A stretch of 28,379 nucleotides of DNA, from positions 1 through 28,379 of the forward strand of contig CAZCGA010000084.1 of assembly GCA_964498075.1 (NCBI GenBank). The letters are read 5' to 3'. The position numbers were made by a program, and so were the translations under genes. Below, in pieces: positions 15,560 through 22,990 of this stretch; the first letter of the stretch is position 1; every line of letters begins with the position of its first letter. The stretch is from CAZCGA01 sp964498075 (GTDB taxonomy: Bacteria; Desulfobacterota; Binatia; HRBIN30). The notes beneath the pieces are model-generated. The model was not told the DNA's origin, searched no databases, and saw only the letters and a list, made by a program, of their open reading frames with translations.

Positions 15560-18500
15560 GCTGTTCGAGCAGTGCCTTCGCCTCTTGCAAGTCGCGCGTG
15601 TCGAGGCCTTCGGTGAACCAGTTGAACACGGCCCCCAGCCTCTCCCGCGCTTCCTTTCGCTTACTCCCCTTCTGCCAGAGTCGGCACAAGCTCAGCGTGG
15701 CGCGCAGCTCCCAGAGCTTGGCATGTTGGCTCTGGGCGATCTCAATGGCGCGAAGAAAGCACGTCTGCGCCTCTTCCCATTGGGCGTCGCGCGGCGCCGA
15801 CTGCGGGCGTTTTCGTTTCCCTCTTCGGCTTTCGACTCTCGACTGTTGACCGTCGACGGCTTTCAAAAGCAGTTCGCCGCGGACGCGTAACAGCTCCGCC
15901 TCATACCAGCGTTCGTCGGATTCACACATGAACGCGTGCGCAGTTTCCAGCATCTCGAGCCCGTCGCGCGGCTTGTCCGCCCGCCCATACGCATCGGCCA
16001 ACAGCACGGAATAAAATGGGCTGCCCTGTTTCTGCCCGTTGGCTCGATACTGCTGCAATCCGCGCTGCAAGGCAGCGATGGCCGGCTCGCACTCGCCGGC
16101 GAGCGCAAGCTGTACGCCGCGCAACATGTTGCCGGCCGCGTGACCGAACTCGAAACCGTTCTCGTCACAGAGTTCGAGCAACTCGGCCGGATCTGGGACG
16201 TCGCCCGCGCACGTGTCCGCAACCCCGGCAAAATACAATGCGAAGGCCAGGCTGAATCGGTGGTCCATCTGCCGGCCGCGCTCGATGAGCTGGGCGCGGC
16301 GTCGCCGAGCCTGCTCCGGATATCCAAGCGCGAGCAGAGTCACCGCGAGATAGCTGAGATCGCACACGCCCCCGTCGAGGCCCAAGACCACCTGCGGCCG
16401 TCGCGAGCGCGGTACGCCCAACTCGAGGTGTTCTCGTGCGGCTTCGAAGGAGCCACGCGAAAACAGCACCTGCCCGAGGACGATGTGAGCGCCCCAGACG
16501 AGCCACGGCGCTTGCACGCCTTCGGTGAGTTGCAGTAGCTCCTCGCTCATGGTTTGCGCCCGCGCGTGCTGCGCGCGGTTGTAGTGGAACACGACCTGGC
16601 CGCCGAGGGCGACGAACCGGTGCAGCGGGTCTTCGAGCCGCTGACTCAGCTCATCGAGGCGTGCAAAGGCACGGCGCATCTCTTCCACGGTGAAACCTTG
16701 CGTAGCGAGCAGCGTCGTGGCCAGGGCAGCTTGTAACCACAGCTCTTGCTGATCGCGTTCGCGGTCCGCGGGCACGGTCGCCAAACGCGCGAGGGCGGTG
16801 TTCAGATACGCCACCGCCTCACGGTGCGCGAAGCGCCCCAGCGCATTGGTCGCGGCCGCCTGGTAGTGTTGCACGGCGCGGCCGTAGTCGCGGCCGCGAT
16901 CGAAGTGCAGCGCCAGCTCGGTGGCGATTTCCGCCGTCTTGGTACCGTACGCGCTTTCCAGCCTGGTGCCGACACTGCGGTGCAGGCGTTGGCGGCGTGT
17001 CTCGAGCAACCCCTCGTACAAGATCTCCTGATAGAGGGCGTGGCGGAACGCGTAGCGTTCCGTCAACGTACCATCCGGCCATTGACTGCTCCCGGAACTC
17101 TGCAGAAAGAGATCGCGGCCGGCGAGCGCCGCGCATGCCGCTTCCACCTCCTCCGCAGGGAGGTCCAACGTCGCGGCCACCGCAGCGGCTGGAAACGTCA
17201 CGCCCGCGACGCTGGCCGCGTCGAGCACGGCTCTCTCGGCCTCGCCGAGCGCCGCGATCTGCGCATCGACGAGATAGCGAAGGCTCTCGGGCACAGCNNN
17301 NNNNNNNCGATCGCCTGCAGCCCTGAACGGCCTAAGTCGTGTCGGCGCTGCAGGCACCGGCTACATGCGTGGTCGGCATCAGCGCGCGTCCCAAATGGCA
17401 CACCGCACATCGGGCACAGCGGCGAGCGCGGCCTCAGCATCCAGCGACTCGCCGCCCTCGGTCACGAGCCCTTCGCGGAGCATGTGGTCCACGAGCGCAA
17501 CGATGAATAGCGGGTTACCGTCGGTGCGCTGGTGGAGCCGTTGCGTGAAGCTCGGATTCGGCGGTGCCGCCGGAAATCGCCGCAGTAGATACTCGGCAAC
17601 CGCCGCTTCACTGAGGAATTCCAGCTCGAGTCTCGCGCAGCGCTGGCGCGCGGAGAGCTTGGTGATGAGAGCGGTCACTGCATGCTGGCGGAGAAGCGCA
17701 TCGGCGGCGCGGTAGGTGGCAAGAACGAGCAGCCGGGCGGGCTCGAGCCGCTCCGCCAGCACCGCCAGCAGGTCGATAGTCGCCGGATCGCTCCAGTGGA
17801 GATCTTCGAGCACCAGGACCAACGAGGCGCCGGCGGCCATCACCTCGACGAACGTGGCGAACTCGCGCAGCATGCGCTGCGGCTGCACGCCGGCCAATAC
17901 GGACTGGTACCGTTCCGCCTCGCCGGGCTCAAGCAACCACGGCAGCTGCAACAGCCACATCGGGGCGCGCTGGCGCAGCAGCGCCGCCAGCGGCTCTCGC
18001 TGCGCTCCGTCGACGAGCTGGCCCAGTGCCTCCAGGACCGGCATGTACGGCTCGGCGGCGCCGTGCTGCTCCACACATTGGCCCACGGCCACATGCGCGG
18101 CGGCCTGTCCGGCGCCATCCGAGACGCGCTGCAGGAAAGCGGCAACGAGCGCCGACTTCCCGATGCCGGGCTCGCCTTCGATGAAGACGATTTGCCGCCG
18201 CCCCTTCGCGGCCACGCGCAGGTGCTCATCGAGCGCCCGAAGCTCCAACTCGCGCCCGACGATCGCCGAGCTGAGTGCGGGGTGCGCGTCCTCAGCACTT
18301 GGCACTCCTTCCTCAGCGCGCGCGGGCGCGACAAAGCGAAAGCCGCGTCCGTAAACGGTCTCGATGAAGCGCGCCGGGCTGCGCTCATCGCCGAGCGCAC
18401 GGCGCAGCTCGCGCACGACCTCCCCCGCGGACTCTTCATTCACCACCGTGTTGGGCCAGGCGTTATCGAGTAGCTCGTCCTTGCTGACCAACCGCCCAGC

Positions 18501-18626
18501 GTTCTCCACCAAGTAGCGCAGGACCGTGAACGCCTTGCGCCGCAGTGCCACAGGCTCGCTGCCCCGCCACAGCAGCTCACCCTCAAGGTCGAGCCGGAAA
18601 GGCCGGAAGTGTACTGAACGCCCCAC
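15543..18626 (-). CDS. Large transcriptional regulator: OmpR-type winged helix, AAA/NTPase domain, TPR region (interrupted by assembly gap)
   Basis: Parts in order: winged-helix DNA-binding domain (FRPFRLDLEGELLWRGSEPV, GRLVSKDELLDNAWP, FIETVYGRGFRF); ATPase with Walker A GEPGIGKS (about 151-158) and Walker B LVLVLEDLHWSD (about 269-279); a long helical TPR-like region ending WFTEGLDTRDLQEAKALLEQ. MalT-like signal-responsive ATPases have this architecture. As printed, the frame stops at 17379 because of a foreign segment and gap at 17298-17409. Joining 17420 to 17297 through a shared 11-mer restores one frame of about 986 residues reading EAALAAVPESLRYL. The start is uncertain: GTG 18626 lies just before the winged helix, while ATG 18716 and 18785 are in frame but would run toward or over the divergent promoter at 18732. 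A degenerate heptamer repeat is inserted near 15816-15857. Ligand and targets are unknown. Confidence 0.85.
15816..15857 (-). repeat. Degenerate heptanucleotide repeat inside the regulator gene
   Basis: Read on the minus strand from 15857 it divides into sevens: GTCGACG, GTCAACA, GTCGAGA, GTCGAAA, GCCGAAG, AGGGAAA. The six units make 42 nt, so the frame is preserved and the peptide includes QQSRVESRRGK. The paralogous regulator end at 28096-28379 passes directly from LLDMDGNAVEEAEALF through this place. This indicates about 20 extra residues here. Confidence 0.65.
17298..17307. other. Scaffold gap of 10 N inside the regulator gene
   Basis: Ten N separate two contigs. The 11-mer TCGGGCACAGC ends the left contig (17287-17297) and recurs at 17410-17420. 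Gap size is probably arbitrary. Confidence 0.98.
17308..17420 (-). pseudogene. comF-like gene fragment, probably a contig-end chimera
   Basis: In a different minus-strand frame from the regulator this stretch reads LCPMCGVPFGTRADADHACS then RCLQRR. That is the zinc-finger start of ComF-family phosphoribosyltransferase-like proteins (CxxCGxPF...dHxCxxC). The fragment ends at the N gap. It does not belong to the regulator: skipping it restores that gene exactly. A chimeric contig end is the simplest explanation; a genuine short insertion is the alternative. Confidence 0.6.
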
Positions 18627-18731
18627 GCCCGGCTTCGTACACCGGGGTCGGTTCAATTGGCAAACGGCCTGCGAGCGGGGTGGTGCGCTTCGAGCCAATG
18701 GGAAAGCCGCACTCATCACGCAATATGGTGC

Positions 18732-18760
18732 TTGACATACGGCGCGCACTCTCCTATCAA
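18732..18760 (+). promoter_or_regulatory. Sigma70-type promoter of the sulfate-operon leader
   Basis: TTGACA (18732-18737) is a perfect -35 box. It is separated by exactly 17 nt from TATCAA (18755-18760), a 4/6 match to the -10 box. Initiation would fall about 18766-18770, leaving only a few nucleotides before the leader ATG at 18771, so the leader mRNA would be leaderless or nearly so. Confidence 0.7.
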
Positions 18761-18770
18761 CAGCACTCGA

Positions 18771-18875
18771 ATGAACGCTCCGCATCGCACCGCTTGCTGT
18801 TGTATGTGTTGTATCAAGGCCTGGGAGGCCTCTCGCGCCTGCGCTCGCGCTGCGTTCACGTTCGTCTCGTACTAG
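18771..18875 (+). CDS. Polycysteine leader peptide of the sulfate-uptake operon
   Basis: 34-codon ORF beginning MNAPHRTA, then CCCMCC (codons 9-14, 18795-18812), with another Cys at codon 24 and a TAG stop at 18873-18875. Five Cys and one Met in six codons is extremely biased and matches the pathway controlled downstream (sulfate to cysteine and methionine). No Shine-Dalgarno is present, but the predicted start of transcription lies at most about 5 nt upstream, so leaderless initiation is likely. The stop is 26 nt before a strong terminator. By analogy with trp, his and leu leaders and with the polycysteine leader ORFs described in mycobacteria, its translation probably senses charged Cys-tRNA. 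The peptide itself need have no function. Confidence 0.75.
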   Translation: MNAPHRTACCCMCCIKAWEASRACARAAFTFVSY

Positions 18876-18931
18876 TCTGAACCCATAAGCTGCGATCTCG
18901 ACGGCCCGGGAGGTTGATGCCTCCCGGGCCG
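18817..18931 (+). promoter_or_regulatory. Transcription attenuator with alternative 1:2, 2:3 and 3:4 RNA pairings
   Basis: Segment 1 AGGCC (18817-18821) pairs with GGCCT (18827-18831) to form hairpin 1:2. Segment 2 GGCCTCTCGCGCC (18827-18839) can instead pair with GGCCCGGGAGGTT (18903-18915): 12 of 13 positions, three of them G-U, with one mismatch. That antiterminator 2:3 uses the left arm of the terminator 3:4 (18902-18913 with 18920-18931). Segment 1 starts 4 nt after the last codon of the Cys run, so a ribosome stalled there would cover it and free segment 2. This is the trp-type layout. The pairings were found by eye; energies were not computed. Confidence 0.65.
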
Positions 18932-18940
18932 CTTCATTTT
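18902..18940 (+). terminator. Intrinsic terminator in the sulfate-operon leader
   Basis: CGGCCCGGGAGG and CCTCCCGGGCCG form a perfect 12-bp, very GC-rich stem with loop TTGATG, followed by CTTCATTTT. It points along the plus strand. No full-size gene lies upstream on this strand since 15505, so its natural target is the short leader transcript, about 70 nt before the sbp start codon. Confidence 0.85.
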
Positions 18941-19010
18941 GGCGCCGCGCCGCATGCGCCGCGGCCGCCGTGCAAACAAAATTTTGAGAGGAGATCGCGA
19001 GGAAGACACG

Positions 19011-20057
19011 ATGGACACCATTCGGACAAGAAGAACTTGGTCGAGGACCGTCACCATGCTTGCCGCCGCCACGGCCCTTGTCGCCGTCGGCACGGCGCAG
19101 CCGCGCGCGGCGCTTGCCGCGGACAAGTCACTGGAGCTGCTCAACGTGTCGTACGATCCGACACGCGAGCTGTGGCGGGCGCTGAACGCGGCCTTCATCG
19201 CGAAGTACGCCAAGGACGCGGGCACCACGCTGACGATCAAGCAGTCCCACGGCGGCTCCGGGGCGCAGGCGCGCGCCATCGTCGATGGACTGGACGCCGA
19301 TGTCGCGACGCTGGCGCTGTGGCCCGATACCGACGCGGTCCGCAAGGCCGGTCTCATCGCCAACGGCTGGGAGCAGCGGCTGCCGAACAACTCGGTGGCG
19401 TACACCAGCACCATCGTGTTCGTCGTCCGCAAGGGCAATCCCAAGGGGATCAAAGACTGGCCCGACATCGTCAAGCCGGGCGTCGAGATCGTCACCCCCA
19501 ATCCCAAGACCTCCGGTAACGGCAAGCTGAGCCTGCTGGCGGCGTGGGGATCGGTCACGCAGCGCAGCGGCACCGAGGAGCAGGCGAAGGAGCTCATTAC
19601 CAAGCTCTACAAGCAGACGCCGGTTCTCGACTCCGGTGCGCGCGGCTCCACCATCACGTTCGCGCAAAAGCAAATCGGCGACGTCCACCTGACGTGGGAG
19701 AACGAAGCGTATCCGGAGGTGCAGGAGTCCGGCGGCGAGCTGCAGATCGTCTACCCGCCCATCAGTATCCTGGCGGAGCCGCCGCTCGCCTGGGTCGACG
19801 CCAACGTGAAGCGCAAGGGCACGCGCGACGCCGCCGAGGCGTATCTCACGTTCCTCTACACCGACGAAGGCCAGGAAATCATCGCCAAGAACTTCTACCG
19901 GCCGATCAACCCCGAGGTCCGCAAGCGTCACGCATCCAGCTTCCCGGAGCTCACGCTGTTCCCGATCACGGCGGTGGCGCGGGACTGGGCCGATGCGTAC
20001 GACAAGTTCTTCGTCGACGGCAAGATCTTCGACAGCATCTATCAGCCAGGGAAGTAG
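19011..20057 (+). CDS. sbp: Periplasmic sulfate-binding protein of the CysTWA ABC transporter
   Basis: 348 residues. A signal peptide (Arg-rich start, hydrophobic MLAAATALVAVG, cleaved near AALA-AD at about residue 36) precedes a class II solute-binding fold. Family hallmarks are LLNVSYDPTRELWRALNAAF, IKQSHGGSGAQARAIVDGL, DVATLALWPDTDAV and TPNPKTSGNGK, all typical of Sbp/CysP. It binds sulfate (possibly thiosulfate) and delivers it to the CysT-CysW permease. The ATG at 19011 has GAGGAA (18999-19004) at 6 nt spacing; an in-frame extension to 18939 has no signal-peptide logic. First structural gene after the attenuator, 18 nt before cysT. Confidence 0.95.
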   Translation: MDTIRTRRTWSRTVTMLAAATALVAVGTAQPRAALAADKSLELLNVSYDPTRELWRALNAAFIAKYAKDAGTTLTIKQSHGGSGAQARAIVDGLDADVATLALWPDTDAVRKAGLIANGWEQRLPNNSVAYTSTIVFVVRKGNPKGIKDWPDIVKPGVEIVTPNPKTSGNGKLSLLAAWGSVTQRSGTEEQAKELITKLYKQTPVLDSGARGSTITFAQKQIGDVHLTWENEAYPEVQESGGELQIVYPPISILAEPPLAWVDANVKRKGTRDAAEAYLTFLYTDEGQEIIAKNFYRPINPEVRKRHASSFPELTLFPITAVARDWADAYDKFFVDGKIFDSIYQPGK

Positions 20058-20075
20058 CGCGCCGGAGGCATAGCG

Positions 20076-20900
20076 ATGATCGACGTCAATCGCCGGGTGC
20101 TGCCGGGGTTTCACCTGAGCCTCGGCTACACCCTTTTCTACCTGAGCCTGCTGGTGCTCATCCCGCTGACGGCCTGCTTTCTCAAGGCGGGCTCGCTGAG
20201 CCTGTTTGACTTCTGGACGACGGTGTGGACGCCGCGGACGCGCGCCGCCTACGAGCTCACCTTCGGCACGTCGCTGATCGCCGCCGTCATCAACGTGTTC
20301 CTCGGCGTGCTCGTCGCCTGGGTGCTGGTGCGCTACAGGTTTCCGTTCAAGCGGCTGTTCGACGCGCTCGTCGACTTGCCGTTCGCGTTGCCGACGGCCG
20401 TCGCCGGACTGGTGTACTCGAGCTTGTACGTGAAGAGCGGCTGGCTCGGCCGCTTCCTCGTCCCCTTCGGAATCCAGGGCGCGTACTCGCGGCTGGCGAT
20501 CGTCCTCGTCCTCACCTTCATCGGCTTGCCCTTCGTCGTGCGTACGGTGCAACCCATCCTCGAGGATTTGGACGCGGAGATCGAGGAAGCGGCCGCATGC
20601 CTCGGAGCCACGCGCGGGCAGACGTTCGTGCGGGTGATCGCGCCGTCGCTGCTGCCAGCCGTGGTGACCGGCTTCGCGCTGGCGTTTGCCCGCGGCCTCG
20701 GGGAGTACGGCTCGGTCGTCTTCGTATCGGGCAACATGCCGTTCAAGACCGAGATCGCGCCGGTGCTCATCGTCGCGGCGCTGGAGGAGTTCAAGTACCG
20801 CGAGGCGGCGGCCATCGCGATCGTCCTCCTCGTCGCCTCGCTGACCATGCTGGTCCTCATCAACCTCTTGGAACGCAGGAGCAAGCGCCATGGCTATTGA
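20076..20900 (+). CDS. cysT: Sulfate ABC transporter permease CysT (CysU)
   Basis: 274-residue inner-membrane permease with about six transmembrane segments (first: FHLSLGYTLFYLSLLVLIPL). It carries the CysT-type segments FKRLFDALVDLPFALPTAVA and the EAA-type cytoplasmic loop (EEAAACLGATRGQTFVRVIA) that couples to the ATPase. FARGLGEYGSVVFVSGNMPF is diagnostic for the sulfate/molybdate permease family. Good ribosome-binding site (GGAGG upstream of ATG 20076). It overlaps the next gene by 11 nt, so translation is coupled. Confidence 0.95.
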   Translation: MIDVNRRVLPGFHLSLGYTLFYLSLLVLIPLTACFLKAGSLSLFDFWTTVWTPRTRAAYELTFGTSLIAAVINVFLGVLVAWVLVRYRFPFKRLFDALVDLPFALPTAVAGLVYSSLYVKSGWLGRFLVPFGIQGAYSRLAIVLVLTFIGLPFVVRTVQPILEDLDAEIEEAAACLGATRGQTFVRVIAPSLLPAVVTGFALAFARGLGEYGSVVFVSGNMPFKTEIAPVLIVAALEEFKYREAAAIAIVLLVASLTMLVLINLLERRSKRHGY

Positions 20901-22947
20901 CATCACGGCAGCCACCGCCCCGGCACGCCGGCGCGCACAAGACGATCCGTTGGTCGTCCGTTGGACCCTGGTGACGCTCGCGGCGCTGGTCCTCGGCGTC
21001 ATGGTGGTCATCCCCCTGGTCAACGTCTTCTACGAGGCCCTGGGACGCGGGCCGCGGGCGTATTGGAACAATCTGGTCGGCGACCCGGACACGCTGAGCG
21101 CGATCCTGCTCACCCTGCGGGTGGCGCCNNNNNNNNNNCTCGCCAACCTGATCTTCGGCGTCGCCGCCGCCTGGTTGATCGCACGCTTCCGCTTCCCGGG
21201 GCGGACGCTGTTGACCGCCATGATCGACCTGCCGTTCGCGGTCTCACCGGTGGTCGCCGGGCTCATCTTCGTGCTGATCTTCGGCCTGCAGGGCTACTGC
21301 GGGCCGTGGTTGCGGGCGCACGACATCAAGATCATCTTCGCAACGCCGGGGCTCATTCTGGCGACGGCGTTCGTGACCTTTCCGTTCGTCGCCCGCGAGC
21401 TCATCCCGCTGATGGAAGCCATCGGCGCGGAAGAGGAGACCGCGGCGGTGAGCCTCGGCGCCCGTGCATGGCAGATCTTCCGGCGGGTCACCCTGCCGAA
21501 CATCAAGTGGGGCCTGCTCTACGGCATCATCCTGTGCAACGCCCGCGCCATGGGCGAGTTCGGCGCGGTCTACGTCGTCTCCGGCCACATCGCGGGACAG
21601 ACCGACACCATGCCGCTGCGGGTCGAGAAGCTCTTTCAGGAATACAACACGCCGGGTGCGTTTGCCCTCGCCTCGCTGCTGTCCTCGCTGGCGCTGGTCA
21701 CGCTCTTCGTGAAGACGGCTCTGGAATGGAAGACCCGGAACGAGCTAAGAAGCCGGCGGCGGGAGAGTCTTCCCGACGACACGGGCGACACCGGGACGGG
21801 GGCGTCTCAAACGCCGCGCCTGCGCCTGGTCACACCCGACAGCCATCGGGCGGGAAGCGACACGGTCCGCAGGGAGGAGACGACCGGCTTGGGCATCTCT
21901 GTCAGGAACGTCACCAAGCGCTACGGCGACTTCGTCGCGCTGAACGAGGTGAGTGTCGAGGTTCTGCACGGCTCGCTGCTGGCACTGCTCGGGCCGTCGG
22001 GATCGGGGAAGACGACGCTGCTGCGCATCATCGCAGGCCTCGACGTGCCCGACGGTGGCACGATCCTCTACCAGGATGAAGACGCCACGCAGCGCTCGGC
22101 GCGCGACCGCAACGTCGGCTTCGTGTTCCAACACTACGCACTGTTTCGCCACATGAGCGTCTTCGAGAACGTTGCCTTCGGCCTGCGCGTCCGGCGCTGG
22201 CCCAATGCGAAAGTCAACGAGCGTGTGCACGAGCTGTTGCGTTTGGTGCAGCTCGACGGCTTGGGAAATCAGGCGCCGTCGCAGCTCTCCGGCGGTCAGC
22301 GGCAGCGTGTGGCGCTGGCGCGCGCGCTGGCCGCCCAGCCCAAGGTCCTGCTGCTCGACGAGCCCTTCGGCGCGCTCGACGCCAAGGTGCGCCAGGAGCT
22401 GCGCCGGTGGCTGCGCAAGCTGCACGACGAGATCCACGTGACCAGCGTCTTCGTCACCCACGATCAGGAGGAAGCCTTCGAAGTGGCCGACCGCGTCGTC
22501 GTGATGAACCACGGCCGCGTCGAGCAGCAGGGCACGCCGGAAGAGGTCTTCGAGCATCCGGCGAACGCCTTCGTCATGGACTTCCTCGGCAACGTCAACG
22601 TCTTCCACGGCCGCGTCGAGGGCGGGCGCGCCCTGCTGGGCAGCTTCGAGATGGCGTACCCCGACCACCCGCACGACGAGTCGAAGCTGGTGACGGCGTA
22701 CGTCCGCCCCCACGAGCTGGAGATCGATCGCATCCCGCGAGGCGCCTCGAGCCTCAAGGCGGAAGTGGTGCGCGTCAACGCCGCCGGGGGAGTCGTGAAG
22801 CTTGAACTGTTCGCCAAGGACTTCGGTGTGCCACTCAACGTCGAGCTGACGCAGGAGCGATACGCCAAGCTGCAACTCAAGACCGGCGACGGCGTTTTCG
22901 TCTTCCCGAAGCGCGTCCGCGTCTTCGTGCAAGACTTCCAGATTTAA
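20890..22947 (+). CDS. cysW-cysA: Sulfate transporter permease-ATPase fusion (CysW-CysA), contains a 10-N gap
   Basis: One continuous frame of 685 residues. Residues about 1-281 are CysW: transmembrane segments, DLPFAVSPVVAGLIFVLIFG and an EAA loop at about 176-190 (EAIGAEEETAAVSLG). Residues about 282-335 are a polar linker rich in Arg, Asp, Gly and Thr with no ATG. From about 336 it is CysA: Walker A GPSGSGKTT (368-376), Q-loop FVFQHYALF, signature LSGGQRQR (466-473), Walker B LLLLDEPFGALD, H-loop THDQEEAFEVADR and a TOBE-like C-terminal domain. A TTG at 21889 (residue 334) follows GGGAGGAG, so a separate CysA could also be started there. The gap (21129-21138) falls in the CysW part and, as printed, keeps the frame. 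AGGAG precedes the start. Confidence 0.9.
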   Translation: MAIDITAATAPARRRAQDDPLVVRWTLVTLAALVLGVMVVIPLVNVFYEALGRGPRAYWNNLVGDPDTLSAILLTLRVAXXXXLANLIFGVAAAWLIARFRFPGRTLLTAMIDLPFAVSPVVAGLIFVLIFGLQGYCGPWLRAHDIKIIFATPGLILATAFVTFPFVARELIPLMEAIGAEEETAAVSLGARAWQIFRRVTLPNIKWGLLYGIILCNARAMGEFGAVYVVSGHIAGQTDTMPLRVEKLFQEYNTPGAFALASLLSSLALVTLFVKTALEWKTRNELRSRRRESLPDDTGDTGTGASQTPRLRLVTPDSHRAGSDTVRREETTGLGISVRNVTKRYGDFVALNEVSVEVLHGSLLALLGPSGSGKTTLLRIIAGLDVPDGGTILYQDEDATQRSARDRNVGFVFQHYALFRHMSVFENVAFGLRVRRWPNAKVNERVHELLRLVQLDGLGNQAPSQLSGGQRQRVALARALAAQPKVLLLDEPFGALDAKVRQELRRWLRKLHDEIHVTSVFVTHDQEEAFEVADRVVVMNHGRVEQQGTPEEVFEHPANAFVMDFLGNVNVFHGRVEGGRALLGSFEMAYPDHPHDESKLVTAYVRPHELEIDRIPRGASSLKAEVVRVNAAGGVVKLELFAKDFGVPLNVELTQERYAKLQLKTGDGVFVFPKRVRVFVQDFQI
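21129..21138. other. Scaffold gap of 10 N inside the cysW part
   Basis: Ten N fall between LTLRVA and LANLIFGVAAAW. The frame is kept if ten is the true length. In CysW relatives the two segments are separated by only a few residues, so little is missing. Confidence 0.98.
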
Positions 22948-22990
22948 ACAAGGCCGGAGGTACGCCATGCACATACAAAAGGAGCATCAC

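Noticed and set aside
18545..18880. Longer plus-strand frames running into the Cys-rich leader region
   Set aside because: They lie opposite the regulator start and upstream of the predicted transcription start; only the part from 18771 fits the promoter.
18765..18945. Known SAM- or SAH-type riboswitch in the sulfate leader
   Set aside because: I looked for the conserved core motifs of the SAM-I, SAM-II and SAH classes and did not see them; the Cys-rich ORF explains the terminator better.
19128..21023. Long minus-strand open frame opposite sbp and cysT
   Set aside because: Shadow frame of high-GC coding sequence; composition is Arg, Asp, His and Gln rich with no family motif.
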